From Bacteroidota bacterium (GTDB taxonomy: Bacteria > Bacteroidota > Bacteroidia > Bacteroidales > UBA7960): 42,195 nucleotides of DNA. Positions 34,582-42,195 of this stretch are shown piece by piece. The position numbers and the translations under genes are program-made. The stretch's first letter is position 1, and each line of letters begins with the position of its first letter. The notes beneath the pieces were generated by a model. That model searched no databases. It was not told where the DNA came from and saw nothing but the letters and a program-made list of their open reading frames with translations. Location of the stretch: assembly GCA_007693555.1 (NCBI GenBank), contig REDJ01000229.1, forward strand, positions 1 through 42,195. The letters are read 5' to 3'.

Positions 34582-35931
34582 ATGGAGTTGAAAAGAGCAG
34601 CACACCGTTTCTTAAGGCAATGGAGAGGTTCTTCCAACAGAAAACCTTTAATCATTCGGGGCGCAAGGCAGGTTGGAAAAACTACTCTGGTAAGGCAATT
34701 CGCCCATGAGTTTGATCATTTTATTGAGCTTAACCTGGAACGGGAGAAAGAGAGATCTTTGTTTGAATTGGATGATGTAAATAAAATACTCAATGCCGCT
34801 TATCTTTTGAAAGGGAAAACGATAGGCAGTGGCTCTGTGCTATTATTTATTGATGAAATCCAGGAATTACCTAAAGCCATAGCTTTATTGCGGTATTTCC
34901 GTGAAGAAAGACCAGATATTTACCTGATTGCTGCAGGTTCTTTGCTCGATTTTGCTCTTCAATCAATTGCCAGTTTTCCTGTTGGGCGGGTGTCTTATCT
35001 GTATCTTTCACCCTTAAATTTTGAAGAGTATCTGCAAGCCCTGCATCAGATGCCGGCCATTGAAGCCATGAAACAAATTCCTGTTCAGGATTATGCTCAC
35101 CAGACCTTATTAAATCTGTTTCATGAATATGCCATGCTGGGTGGAATGCCTGAGGTGGTTTCAGAATACATTGAGAATAAAAATATCAGTCGGGTAATTC
35201 CAATCTATAATGATCTTTGGCAGACTTATAAGGATGATCTGGAAAAATATGCGCGTAATACCACGGAAAGAAATGTATTGCGACATATTATCGGTTCAGC
35301 CCCATCGGAATCAGACAGGATAAAATTTGAAGGGTTTGGGCAATCAAATTATCGCTCAAGGGAGGTAGGTGAAGCATTGAGAGCGCTTGATATGGCAAAT
35401 ATCATAAGGTTGGTATATCCTACTACGTCCTTAAAACCGCCCGTTACAACAGATAGAAAAAAACGTCCCCGATTGCAGTTTCTGGATACAGGGCTTCTGA
35501 ATAATGCACTTTCTTTACAATTTGATTTGTTGAAGATTCAGGATATGAACCATATCCACAGGGGTAGAATCTCTCAGCAACTGGTTTCACAGCAATTAAT
35601 CTCAATTGAAATAAATACAAGATACCAACCCCATTTCTGGGTCAGGGAAGAAAAGGATTCCAGTTCAGAGGTTGATTTGGTTTTTCAGTATGGCAAATAT
35701 TTAATCCCTGTTGAGATTAAATCGGGTAAGCAGGGAAAACTTCGTTCCTTGCATCAGTTTGTGGAAAGAGCTGATCATCCCTATGCTGTTCGTATGCATG
35801 CAGGTCCATTCAGTATTGAAAAAGTTAAGACACCTGCTGGTACGCCTTATTTATTGATGAATATGCCTTATTATCTGGCAACAAAAACCCCCGAATACAT
35901 TGCTTATTTTGTTGAAAGCCAAACATTGTAA
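34582..35931 (+). CDS. AAA ATPase with DUF4143 domain
   Basis: 449 residues from ATG 34582 (one codon inside a possible TTG start). The N-terminal AAA_14-type ATPase has Walker A GARQVGKTTL (about 27-36), Walker B LLFIDEIQEL (about 90-99) and sensor-like LIAAGSLLDFAL. The C-terminal DUF4143 region (about 205-420) includes EVDLVFQYGKYLIPVEIKSGK, an E-V-D...E-x-K pattern like the PD-(D/E)xK nuclease core. These proteins are common, often accessory, and of unknown function; nuclease activity is not established. It lies alone in a repeat-rich region, flanked by 480 and 684 gene-free bases. Confidence 0.9.
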   Translation: MELKRAAHRFLRQWRGSSNRKPLIIRGARQVGKTTLVRQFAHEFDHFIELNLEREKERSLFELDDVNKILNAAYLLKGKTIGSGSVLLFIDEIQELPKAIALLRYFREERPDIYLIAAGSLLDFALQSIASFPVGRVSYLYLSPLNFEEYLQALHQMPAIEAMKQIPVQDYAHQTLLNLFHEYAMLGGMPEVVSEYIENKNISRVIPIYNDLWQTYKDDLEKYARNTTERNVLRHIIGSAPSESDRIKFEGFGQSNYRSREVGEALRALDMANIIRLVYPTTSLKPPVTTDRKKRPRLQFLDTGLLNNALSLQFDLLKIQDMNHIHRGRISQQLVSQQLISIEINTRYQPHFWVREEKDSSSEVDLVFQYGKYLIPVEIKSGKQGKLRSLHQFVERADHPYAVRMHAGPFSIEKVKTPAGTPYLLMNMPYYLATKTPEYIAYFVESQTL

Positions 35932-35949
35932 ACTTCCATCCCTATTATT

Positions 35950-36035
35950 TGCACGAAGCTTAGCTTGTGCTACCAGAAGGCCGAAATTGCTTTGCAAGTT
36001 TTCAAGTCCTGGTGGGTAGGTATTTCTAACCCCTT
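35950..36035. repeat. Degenerate CCGGAAGCT-type repeat, copy D
   Basis: GAAGCTTAGCTTG...CCGAAATTGCTTTGCAAGTTTT resembles the AATTGCTCCGCAAGTTT core of copies A-C, but its ends are poorly kept. Confidence 0.45.
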
Positions 36036-36038
36036 CAA

Positions 36039-36085
36039 GGTAATTTCATCATAACAAAATTGTTTTAAGGGTATGATGGAATACC
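36039..36085. repeat. Long intergenic hairpin
   Basis: GGTAATTTCATCATA (36039-36053) pairs with TATGATGGAATACC (36072-36085) with one bulge and one mismatch, and AACAA/TTGTT inside can extend it. No open frame lies here. It is part of the 684-base gene-free stretch 35932-36615. Confidence 0.5.
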
Positions 36086-36401
36086 TATGTGGCTGATTTT
36101 GTTATCATTGTGTTTGTGTTTGCAAAACATGGGTGTTTCGTCAGGTTTTTAGGTGTGTGATGAGCTTGGAGTCGTCCGATCACATGTTACAATCATAAAG
36201 GATATTCACCATATCAGTAAGGGAAAGACCATTTTCTTTGCATCATAAATTCTTACCTGGGCATCCTCAATCCGGGTTCTAATAACCTAAATGGCAATGG
36301 ATTATATAAAACGTACCGGTTACAGCGGAAAATGATCAGCTGGCATTTGTCGGGGTGGTTGTGTAATTTGGTGGTGGTGCGGGGGTATGGGAAGGTGGGG
36401 T

Positions 36402-36510
36402 TAACCCGGAAGCTGGAAATTGCTCCCCAAGTTTCCTGTTCCTGACGGGGTAAGAACTTCCAACCCCGAAGCATCGGGCCAGGCTTCCAAAGGAATTGGA
36501 AGTTTCCGGA
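36402..36510. repeat. CCGGAAGCT-type dispersed repeat, copy B
   Basis: About 109 bp from TAACCCGGAAGCTGG to TGGAAGTTTCCGGA. It is nearly identical to copy A over its first 60 bases and carries an extra segment (CCCGAAGCATCGGG) before the right end. Confidence 0.78.
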
Positions 36511-36573
36511 TTGACTTCAGAAAGCTACCGGAAAGTTCACTTTGCCTATTCGATCTGATTGGGTTTTAAACCT

Positions 36574-36581
36574 TATATTTG
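36574..36581 (+). promoter_or_regulatory. -7 promoter motif of serB
   Basis: TATATTTG, an exact TAnnTTTG, 34 bases before the serB ATG. Confidence 0.5.
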
Positions 36582-36615
36582 CAGGTTTTTTAAAACTTTT
36601 TCATTATAATTAAAA

Positions 36616-37839
36616 ATGAGTAATAAAAGAGAGATCATACTGCTGAATATCAGTGGAAAGGACAAGCCGGGGCAGACATCAGCGTTAACGGATGTTTTGG
36701 CGCAGTACAACGTCAATATTCTTGATATTGGTCAGGCTGTCATTCACCAGGACCTGGGGTTGGGAATATTGTTTGAGGTACCGGCCGAGGCTGAATCGTC
36801 GCCCATTCTGAAGGATCTTTTATTTAAGTCCTATGAAATTGGACTGAATGTAAAATTCACACCCATCACTGAAGAAAAATATAAGGCGTGGGTTACGCGT
36901 CAGGGCAAAGAACGGTTTATCATAACCCTGATCTCACGCAAGTTGACCGCAGCAAACCTTTCGGCAGTTACCAAAGAGATCTACCGGCAAAATCTCAATA
37001 TAGATATTATTTCGAGATTAAGTGGCAGGATTCCTCTTGATGGACAGGAGGATAATAACAAATCGGTGGTGGAGATGTCTCTCAGGGGCAAACCTTTGGA
37101 TATGGAAGCCATGAAAGCCCGGTTTGTTGAAATATCCGGCTTTACAGGGATTGACATTGCGTTTCAGAAAGATAATATCTTTCGCAGAAACCGGCGCCTG
37201 GTTTGTTTTGATATGGATTCGACCCTTATCCAGGCCGAAGTCATTGATGAACTGGCCCGTAAGGCAGGTGTATATGAGGAGGTGAGTACTATCACCGAAT
37301 CGGCCATGCGCGGCGAAATTGATTTCAACGAAAGCTTTGTAAAACGGGTGGCATTGCTCAAAGGGCTTGATGAAGGAGTAATGAAGGAAGTGGCTGAGAA
37401 CCTTCCCCTGACCGAGGGCGTTGACCGTCTTTTTAAGACACTGAAAATGTATGGGTACCGTACAGCCATACTTTCAGGGGGATTCACCTATTTTGGAAAT
37501 TATCTGAAAAACAAACTGGCCATCGATTATGTATTCGCCAACGAGCTTGAGATCCAAAATGGTAAACTCACCGGCCGGCATGTGGGAGAGATTGTTGATG
37601 GCGATAAAAAGGCAGAACTGCTCAAACTGATTGCCTTTAAAGAAGATATTAACCTGGAGCAGGTAATTGCCGTGGGTGACGGATCCAACGATTTGCCCAT
37701 GATACGGCAGGCAGGTTTGGGTATTGCATTTCATGCAAAGCCCAAAGTAAAGGCCTCTGCCGACCACGCTATCTCTAGCATTGGTCTGGATGCTATTTTA
37801 TACCTGATGGGATTCCGCGACCGGGAAATTAATCTGTAA
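36616..37839 (+). CDS. serB: Phosphoserine phosphatase with N-terminal ACT domains
   Basis: 407 residues. Two ACT-type regulatory domains come first (about 5-85, ISGKDKPGQTSALTDVL; about 95-180, LISRKLTAANLSAVT), followed by a HAD phosphatase. HAD motif I is VCFDMDSTLIQAEV (nucleophile Asp near 198), motif II ILSGGFTYF, motif III Lys in HAKPKVKA and motif IV GDGSNDLPM. It removes phosphate from phosphoserine in the last step of serine synthesis; the ACT domains suggest amino-acid control. It ends 53 bases from the convergent glycosyltransferase gene. Confidence 0.95.
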   Translation: MSNKREIILLNISGKDKPGQTSALTDVLAQYNVNILDIGQAVIHQDLGLGILFEVPAEAESSPILKDLLFKSYEIGLNVKFTPITEEKYKAWVTRQGKERFIITLISRKLTAANLSAVTKEIYRQNLNIDIISRLSGRIPLDGQEDNNKSVVEMSLRGKPLDMEAMKARFVEISGFTGIDIAFQKDNIFRRNRRLVCFDMDSTLIQAEVIDELARKAGVYEEVSTITESAMRGEIDFNESFVKRVALLKGLDEGVMKEVAENLPLTEGVDRLFKTLKMYGYRTAILSGGFTYFGNYLKNKLAIDYVFANELEIQNGKLTGRHVGEIVDGDKKAELLKLIAFKEDINLEQVIAVGDGSNDLPMIRQAGLGIAFHAKPKVKASADHAISSIGLDAILYLMGFRDREINL

Positions 37840-37892
37840 GCAGAGCCTGCAGAAAGAGTTTATCCAGCCGTTTACTCTGTTAAGATATTGAA

Positions 37893-38912
37893 TCACCCCG
37901 CCAGAATAAAATCCCTACCTTCCTTAAAGCCCAGCGCCGAGAAATGCTTGCGGATGGCTTCGCCGACACCGCGACTGTTAATAACATTGACAAGGAACCA
38001 GGTTTCGGGTTGGGTGATTTCTTCAATACTGATGAAGTTGACCTGTCGGTTGGAACGTTTTTTTACATCGGTAAAGCCAAAAATCTCCACACCGTTTTCT
38101 TTCAACAGGGCTGCTCTCTTGCGGCCGTTGCGGCTGCTGCCGCATACCACAATTTTTTTTTCTGAAGGCACATTTCGGAGGAGCCATTTCGACAGGTACA
38201 AGGCCTTTACATGATAAAAAGCTTCGCGCGAGTAGTTATCGTGGGTGCGGGTGAGCCGCCCTGAATGGTCGTGCCAGGTTAACAATGGTTCGGGAATCTT
38301 GTAAAACCTGGCTCCCTGATCCATCCACCTTAACCACATCTCATAATCTTCAGGCACTGGTCCAGTATTGTAAAGCCCGTAATTGTCTATGAGTTCTCTT
38401 CTGAACATAATGGTGGGATGGGCCATTGGCGATTCTATAAACCGCTGCAGATCATGTTCTTCAGGCGTAATAATATGGTTTTGCCAGTCAATAAAAAGTG
38501 CAAAGCCTTCACTGCCCGGGATGTCGCTGCTGAAAATGGTTTGAGATGAAACCACATCAATATCCGGATTCTTTTCCAGGTAATCAAGTTGCTTCTGTAA
38601 CCTTTCCGGATGCGAAAAATCGTCCGCATCCATACGGGCCACATAAGGTGTATTGCAATGTTTTAAACCGGCATTGAGTGCATGGGCAATTCCTTGCTGT
38701 GGCTCATGGATGAGTTTGATCCTGGAATCTTCTTTCATCCGTGATGCTGCAATTTCAAGTCCTTCAGGGTTTCCATTGTTGCTTACAAGAAGCAACTCCC
38801 ATTGCCCGAAGGTTTGGTTTACGATGCTATCGATAGCCTGGTCAAATTCATTTCTTACCCTGAAAAAAGGAAGCAGGATGGTGATCATAGGTGGTTTCTC
38901 CTGAAGTTTCAT
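37893..38912 (-). CDS. Family 2 glycosyltransferase
   Basis: 339 residues. The GT-A fold of GT2 enzymes is clear: ITILLPFFRVRNEFDQAIDS at the N terminus, VSNNGN, GIAHALNAGLKH, and the metal/nucleotide-sugar DxD motif as RMDADDFSHPERL (about 93-105). The acceptor region PEDYEMWLRWMDQGARF (about 185-201) follows. From about 240 a separate Rossmann-like piece (KKIVVCGSSRNGRKRAALL...GFTDVKKR) is appended, found in some Bacteroidetes GT2 proteins. No transmembrane segment, so it is likely cytoplasmic. The first eight residues may not be translated if the inner Met at 9 is used. Donor and acceptor are unknown. Confidence 0.9.
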   Translation of the reverse strand: MKLQEKPPMITILLPFFRVRNEFDQAIDSIVNQTFGQWELLLVSNNGNPEGLEIAASRMKEDSRIKLIHEPQQGIAHALNAGLKHCNTPYVARMDADDFSHPERLQKQLDYLEKNPDIDVVSSQTIFSSDIPGSEGFALFIDWQNHIITPEEHDLQRFIESPMAHPTIMFRRELIDNYGLYNTGPVPEDYEMWLRWMDQGARFYKIPEPLLTWHDHSGRLTRTHDNYSREAFYHVKALYLSKWLLRNVPSEKKIVVCGSSRNGRKRAALLKENGVEIFGFTDVKKRSNRQVNFISIEEITQPETWFLVNVINSRGVGEAIRKHFSALGFKEGRDFILAG

Positions 38913-38981
38913 AATCTGGCCACAAAGGTAATTAAACCTTAAAGCTATATTTCATATTTATGCCCCATGAATAACTTTCTA

Positions 38982-39074
38982 TTAACCCCAAAACTGAAAA
39001 TTGCTCCGCAAGTTTTCGGTTCCTGACAGTGTAAGAAATTCCAGCTTCCGAAGCAATTGGAAGCTTTAGGGGAA
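38982..39074. repeat. CCGGAAGCT-type dispersed repeat, copy C
   Basis: ATTAACCCC...AATTGCTCCGCAAG...GTTCCTGACAG...GCAATTGGAAGC...GGGG ATTAAT; the same order of blocks as copies A and B, with diverged ends that still form an imperfect inverted repeat. It lies in the 336-base gap between the GT2 and S8 peptidase starts, whose remainder shows one -7 motif (TAGTTTTG, 39144-39151). Confidence 0.7.
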
Positions 39075-39248
39075 TTAATATCCATAAAAATGCTTGAAAT
39101 ACAATCTCCGCAAAATACTTAATCTATAGAAAAAATAATGTATTAGTTTTGGGATTTTGTCATTTATATTGAATACACCTGATTTATTCTTGCGTATCAA
39201 ATATAAAAAGCCATTAATAACAGTATAAGGGAAACATAAAATTCTTTC

Positions 39249-42195
39249 ATGAAAAATCTACAACGTATTGCCTATCGATTATTTGCTTCAGTTTTTTTGC
39301 TTTTATTTTCAATCACAGTTTATTCACAAACACCGGAACAAAGGGCATTCTTGCAAGCTCTTTCTGATGAACTGGCGGAACAATATAATATTAGAAGGGA
39401 AGCCGCCATTGGTAAAGCCGATTCTCTGGGGCTGCCTGTTCGTATGGAGATAGGCTATGGAGTAATTGAACTTCAGGATTTTCTTAATGGCATTCCACTG
39501 TATTATACCACATACAATCTGGAAGGAGCCCAGGTAATTAAAAGCAGTGAAGTTTGGTCAGGAGGTGGCGCCGGTCTGGGGCTGAGCGGAGCAGGACAAA
39601 CCCTTGGAATGTGGGATGGTGGTGCCACGCGTTTGTCACATCAGGAGTTTCAGGGCAGAGTAGTTCAGGCCGATAATGCAACTTCGCTAAGCGCACATGC
39701 CACACATGTGGCAGCTACCATGGTGGCAGGAGGTGTTCAAAACGCAGCCAAAGGAATGTCTTTTCAGGCCAATCTTGATGCATATGACTGGAACAATGAC
39801 CTTTCCGAAATGGCTGAAGCAGCCAGTCTGGGATTAAGGGTTTCGCAGCATTCTTATGGATTTATTACCGGTTGGCGTTACGATGGGAGTGATTGGTATT
39901 GGTATGGTAATACGAGCATAAGCGAAACAGAAGACTACCGTTTTGGTTTCTATGATGCCAATGCACAGATTTGGGATCAGATTGCCAACAATGCGCCTTA
40001 TTATCTGATCGTAAAATCAGCAGGGAATGACAGGGGTAGTGGTCCGGCACCTGGTACCGGTCATTATGTAATAAATGGAAACCAGTGGGAGTGGTCAACA
40101 CAGATACGTGATATTGATGGTGGCGATGATGGCTATGATTGTATTTCTACCAACGGCAATGCCAAAAACATAATGACTGTTGGAGCAGTAAATGCTTCCG
40201 GTGACATGTCAAACTTCAGCGGATGGGGACCAACAGACGATGGAAGGATAAAGCCTGATATAGTTGCCAAGGGAGTGGGAGTGTATTCGGCAACTTCACA
40301 ATCCAATACCTCCTACGATACATGGAACGGAACCTCCATGTCGGGTCCGATGATCAGTGGGTCTGTTGGCTTGTTACTGGAGCACCACGAAAACCTGCAC
40401 GGACCCTCAGCACCATTGCGTTCTTCTACCATGAAAGCACTCATCATTCACACTGCGCAGCAAATGGGAAACCATCCCGGACCTGACTACCGCAATGGAT
40501 GGGGATTGATGAACACACGCAAGGCAGCAGAAGTCATGACGGAGAATGCTGAAATTGGTATCCCCTTCAATATCCGGGAGCTTACATTAAATGAAGGACA
40601 AACCATTGAGATTTCTGTTGTTTCTGACGGCACCTCTCCTCTTAAAGCTACCCTGGCATGGAATGATCCGGCAGCTGTACCTCCGCCACCATCCCTGAAC
40701 CCTGAAATATCTATGCTGGTCAATGATCTTGATATGCGCATTATCCATAACCAGGAAACCTTTTATTATCCCTGGATTCTTGATCCTTCCAATCCCTCCC
40801 TAGTGGCCACAACCGGCGATAATTTTCGTGACAATGTTGAGCAAATATTTATCCAGAATCCCATAGCAGGAGAAACCTATACAATTACAATTGGTCACAA
40901 AGGCAGTCTTGCAGGGTTAAATCAGGATTTTTCACTTATCATTACCGGTATTGCAACAGAAGGCCTGTTCAATACCGTAACTTTTAATGTAACTGATCAG
41001 TATGGAACCCCGCTGGAAAATGCTATGATAAGTATCATGGCGGATACGAATAGAGAATCTGAAATTTTTACTTTTAATGAAAAGAATGAAAAAGATTTTG
41101 AAAAGACTCTTAACCAAAAAGATCAGGATTCAACAAGAAAATTACTTTTCCATTCTGATGAAAAAAATCTGAACCAAACGATATTGCCATTTCAAAAAAA
41201 TGAAGAAGAAGAATGGATACATTGGGACAATGGTCAGAATTTTACCAGTATAGGCACCAATAATCCAGCAACATTCAGTATAGCCAGCAGGTGGGAACCT
41301 TCTGACCTTACAGATTATGATGGGATGCAAATTTCGAAGATCAGCTTTTTCCCGGGATATGATGACTGTACATATACTCTTAAGATATGGACAGGACCGA
41401 ATGCTACAGAAGTTTATTCCCAGGTAATTAACAATGTAAATATAGATGAATGGAATATTCAGGAACTACATCATCCATTCACTATTGATGCATCTGTTGA
41501 GTTATGGTTTGGATTAAGCATCAATACGCAGGGTGGGTTTCCTGCTGGTTGCGATGAGGGCCCTGAGGTGGCAGGCAAGGGTAATATGATTTTCTGGAAT
41601 GGAGAATGGAATGAACTCACTGAACTGAACGATGAATTAACTTTTAACTGGAATCTTCAGGCTATGGTTAAAGCTCCTGAACCCATTATTCTGTTTACAG
41701 ATGCATCCGGTATGGTAAGTTTTGAGGCTTTGAACGGCAGTTATAGCTTCATTGCTGAAAAAGAAGGATATTCTTCTGTTGAGGAAAGTTTTATTGTGGA
41801 TGGTGATGCGATAAGTATTCCTGTTATCCTTCAGGGTGAAACCCTTACTTTTACTCTCGATATCAGTGCTAATCCTCAAGATGGGGGTTTTGTCAGCGGG
41901 GCGGGACAATATGAGCCGGGAGAAGAAGTTCTGGTTAATGCCAATCCTGCAGCCACATTTGAGTTTGTCAACTGGACAGATGAAGAAGACAATATAATCA
42001 GCATTCAGCCGGAGTTTATTTTTACCATGCCTGCTGAGGATGTTGAATTAACGGCCCATTTTGCGCTTGCAACCTATGCGGTAACTGTAAATATTGAACC
42101 CGAAGGTGCCGGCACTGTCAACGGTGCAGGTACTTACAGTATGGGCGATGAGGTAACCCTGGAGGCCATTGCTGCTGAAGGTTATGAGTTTGTGA
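39249..42195 (+). CDS. Secreted subtilisin-family (S8) serine protease, 3' end outside window
   Basis: At least 982 residues, no stop before the window edge. Signal peptide about 1-32 (hydrophobic core then VYSQ). S8 catalytic triad: Asp in LGMWDGGATRLS (near 121), His in HATHVAATMVAGG (near 153; Gly-to-Ala changes against the usual HGTHVAG), the oxyanion Asn in KSAGND (near 258) and Ser in NGTSMSGPM (near 363). A C-terminal beta-sandwich follows (about 430-565), then a carboxypeptidase-regulatory-like domain split by an inserted module (about 575-850), then InlB-type repeats (from about 875, FTMPAEDVELTAHFA). A T9SS sorting domain is expected past the edge, by analogy. It is likely an exported protease of protein-degrading or surface-processing type. 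Confidence 0.9.
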   Translation, partial: MKNLQRIAYRLFASVFLLLFSITVYSQTPEQRAFLQALSDELAEQYNIRREAAIGKADSLGLPVRMEIGYGVIELQDFLNGIPLYYTTYNLEGAQVIKSSEVWSGGGAGLGLSGAGQTLGMWDGGATRLSHQEFQGRVVQADNATSLSAHATHVAATMVAGGVQNAAKGMSFQANLDAYDWNNDLSEMAEAASLGLRVSQHSYGFITGWRYDGSDWYWYGNTSISETEDYRFGFYDANAQIWDQIANNAPYYLIVKSAGNDRGSGPAPGTGHYVINGNQWEWSTQIRDIDGGDDGYDCISTNGNAKNIMTVGAVNASGDMSNFSGWGPTDDGRIKPDIVAKGVGVYSATSQSNTSYDTWNGTSMSGPMISGSVGLLLEHHENLHGPSAPLRSSTMKALIIHTAQQMGNHPGPDYRNGWGLMNTRKAAEVMTENAEIGIPFNIRELTLNEGQTIEISVVSDGTSPLKATLAWNDPAAVPPPPSLNPEISMLVNDLDMRIIHNQETFYYPWILDPSNPSLVATTGDNFRDNVEQIFIQNPIAGETYTITIGHKGSLAGLNQDFSLIITGIATEGLFNTVTFNVTDQYGTPLENAMISIMADTNRESEIFTFNEKNEKDFEKTLNQKDQDSTRKLLFHSDEKNLNQTILPFQKNEEEEWIHWDNGQNFTSIGTNNPATFSIASRWEPSDLTDYDGMQISKISFFPGYDDCTYTLKIWTGPNATEVYSQVINNVNIDEWNIQELHHPFTIDASVELWFGLSINTQGGFPAGCDEGPEVAGKGNMIFWNGEWNELTELNDELTFNWNLQAMVKAPEPIILFTDASGMVSFEALNGSYSFIAEKEGYSSVEESFIVDGDAISIPVILQGETLTFTLDISANPQDGGFVSGAGQYEPGEEVLVNANPAATFEFVNWTDEEDNIISIQPEFIFTMPAEDVELTAHFALATYAVTVNIEPEGAGTVNGAGTYSMGDEVTLEAIAAEGYEFV

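Overview
The window looks like chromosomal DNA from a Bacteroidota bacterium, probably Bacteroidales/Marinilabiliales-like. This rests on several signs. Large secreted proteins carry C-terminal type IX secretion (T9SS) sorting domains of the 'YPNP ... GxYxxxI' kind. TAnnTTTG (-7) promoter motifs are frequent and Shine-Dalgarno sites scarce. A 30S protein THX gene, a TPR-ribH pair, a FISUMP-domain fragment and long AT-rich intergenic regions are also present. No rRNA, tRNA, CRISPR array, intact transposase or phage gene was seen.

Layout. 0-5 kb: the end of an unidentified + strand gene, a shared terminator, and a 1565-aa mosaic T9SS cargo protein. 5-9 kb (- strand): a Wzx-like flippase, WecB-type UDP-GlcNAc 2-epimerase and AI-2E family permease, probably one envelope-polysaccharide operon. 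9-11.6 kb: shikimate kinase, an NlpC/P60 peptidase, an exported hypothetical protein and YqgE. 11.7-14.5 kb: a translationally coupled murL-murD2 pair, the alternative route to D-glutamate in peptidoglycan. 14.5-19.5 kb (- strand): housekeeping genes (THX, a TrmH-family methyltransferase, an agmatinase-family ureohydrolase, HU, Fmt, RibH, a TPR membrane protein). 19.9-25.1 kb: a beta-helix lipoprotein and a 1087-aa FG-GAP/T9SS protein with an unrecognised Ser/Gly-rich beta region. 25.4-30 kb: sucD, a ParDE-like toxin-antitoxin pair, pdxB and mnmE. 30.3-39.1 kb: an FtsX/MacB-type permease, a DUF2007 protein, a scar where a broken permease meets a broken FISUMP gene, a DUF4143 ATPase, serB and a GT2 glycosyltransferase. 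From 39.2 kb to the end: a subtilisin-family (S8) secreted protease that runs off the window.

The most unusual material lies between genes. Five genes or gene fragments are followed, from the stop codon or within a few bases of it, by short-period tandem repeats (periods about 7-12). Two of these tails, after sucD and mnmE, belong to a composite element that also carries a 36-bp GC-rich block matching at 34 of 36 positions. Another dispersed family of roughly 90-110 bp with inverted ends occurs three to four times between 33.4 and 39.1 kb, around the gene scar. These sequences, together with the murL-murD2 pair, are the best candidates for follow-up.

All product names come from reading motifs and domain order by eye; no database search was possible. 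Start codons were moved inward where an upstream start would place the promoter motif inside the gene or would overlap a divergent gene.
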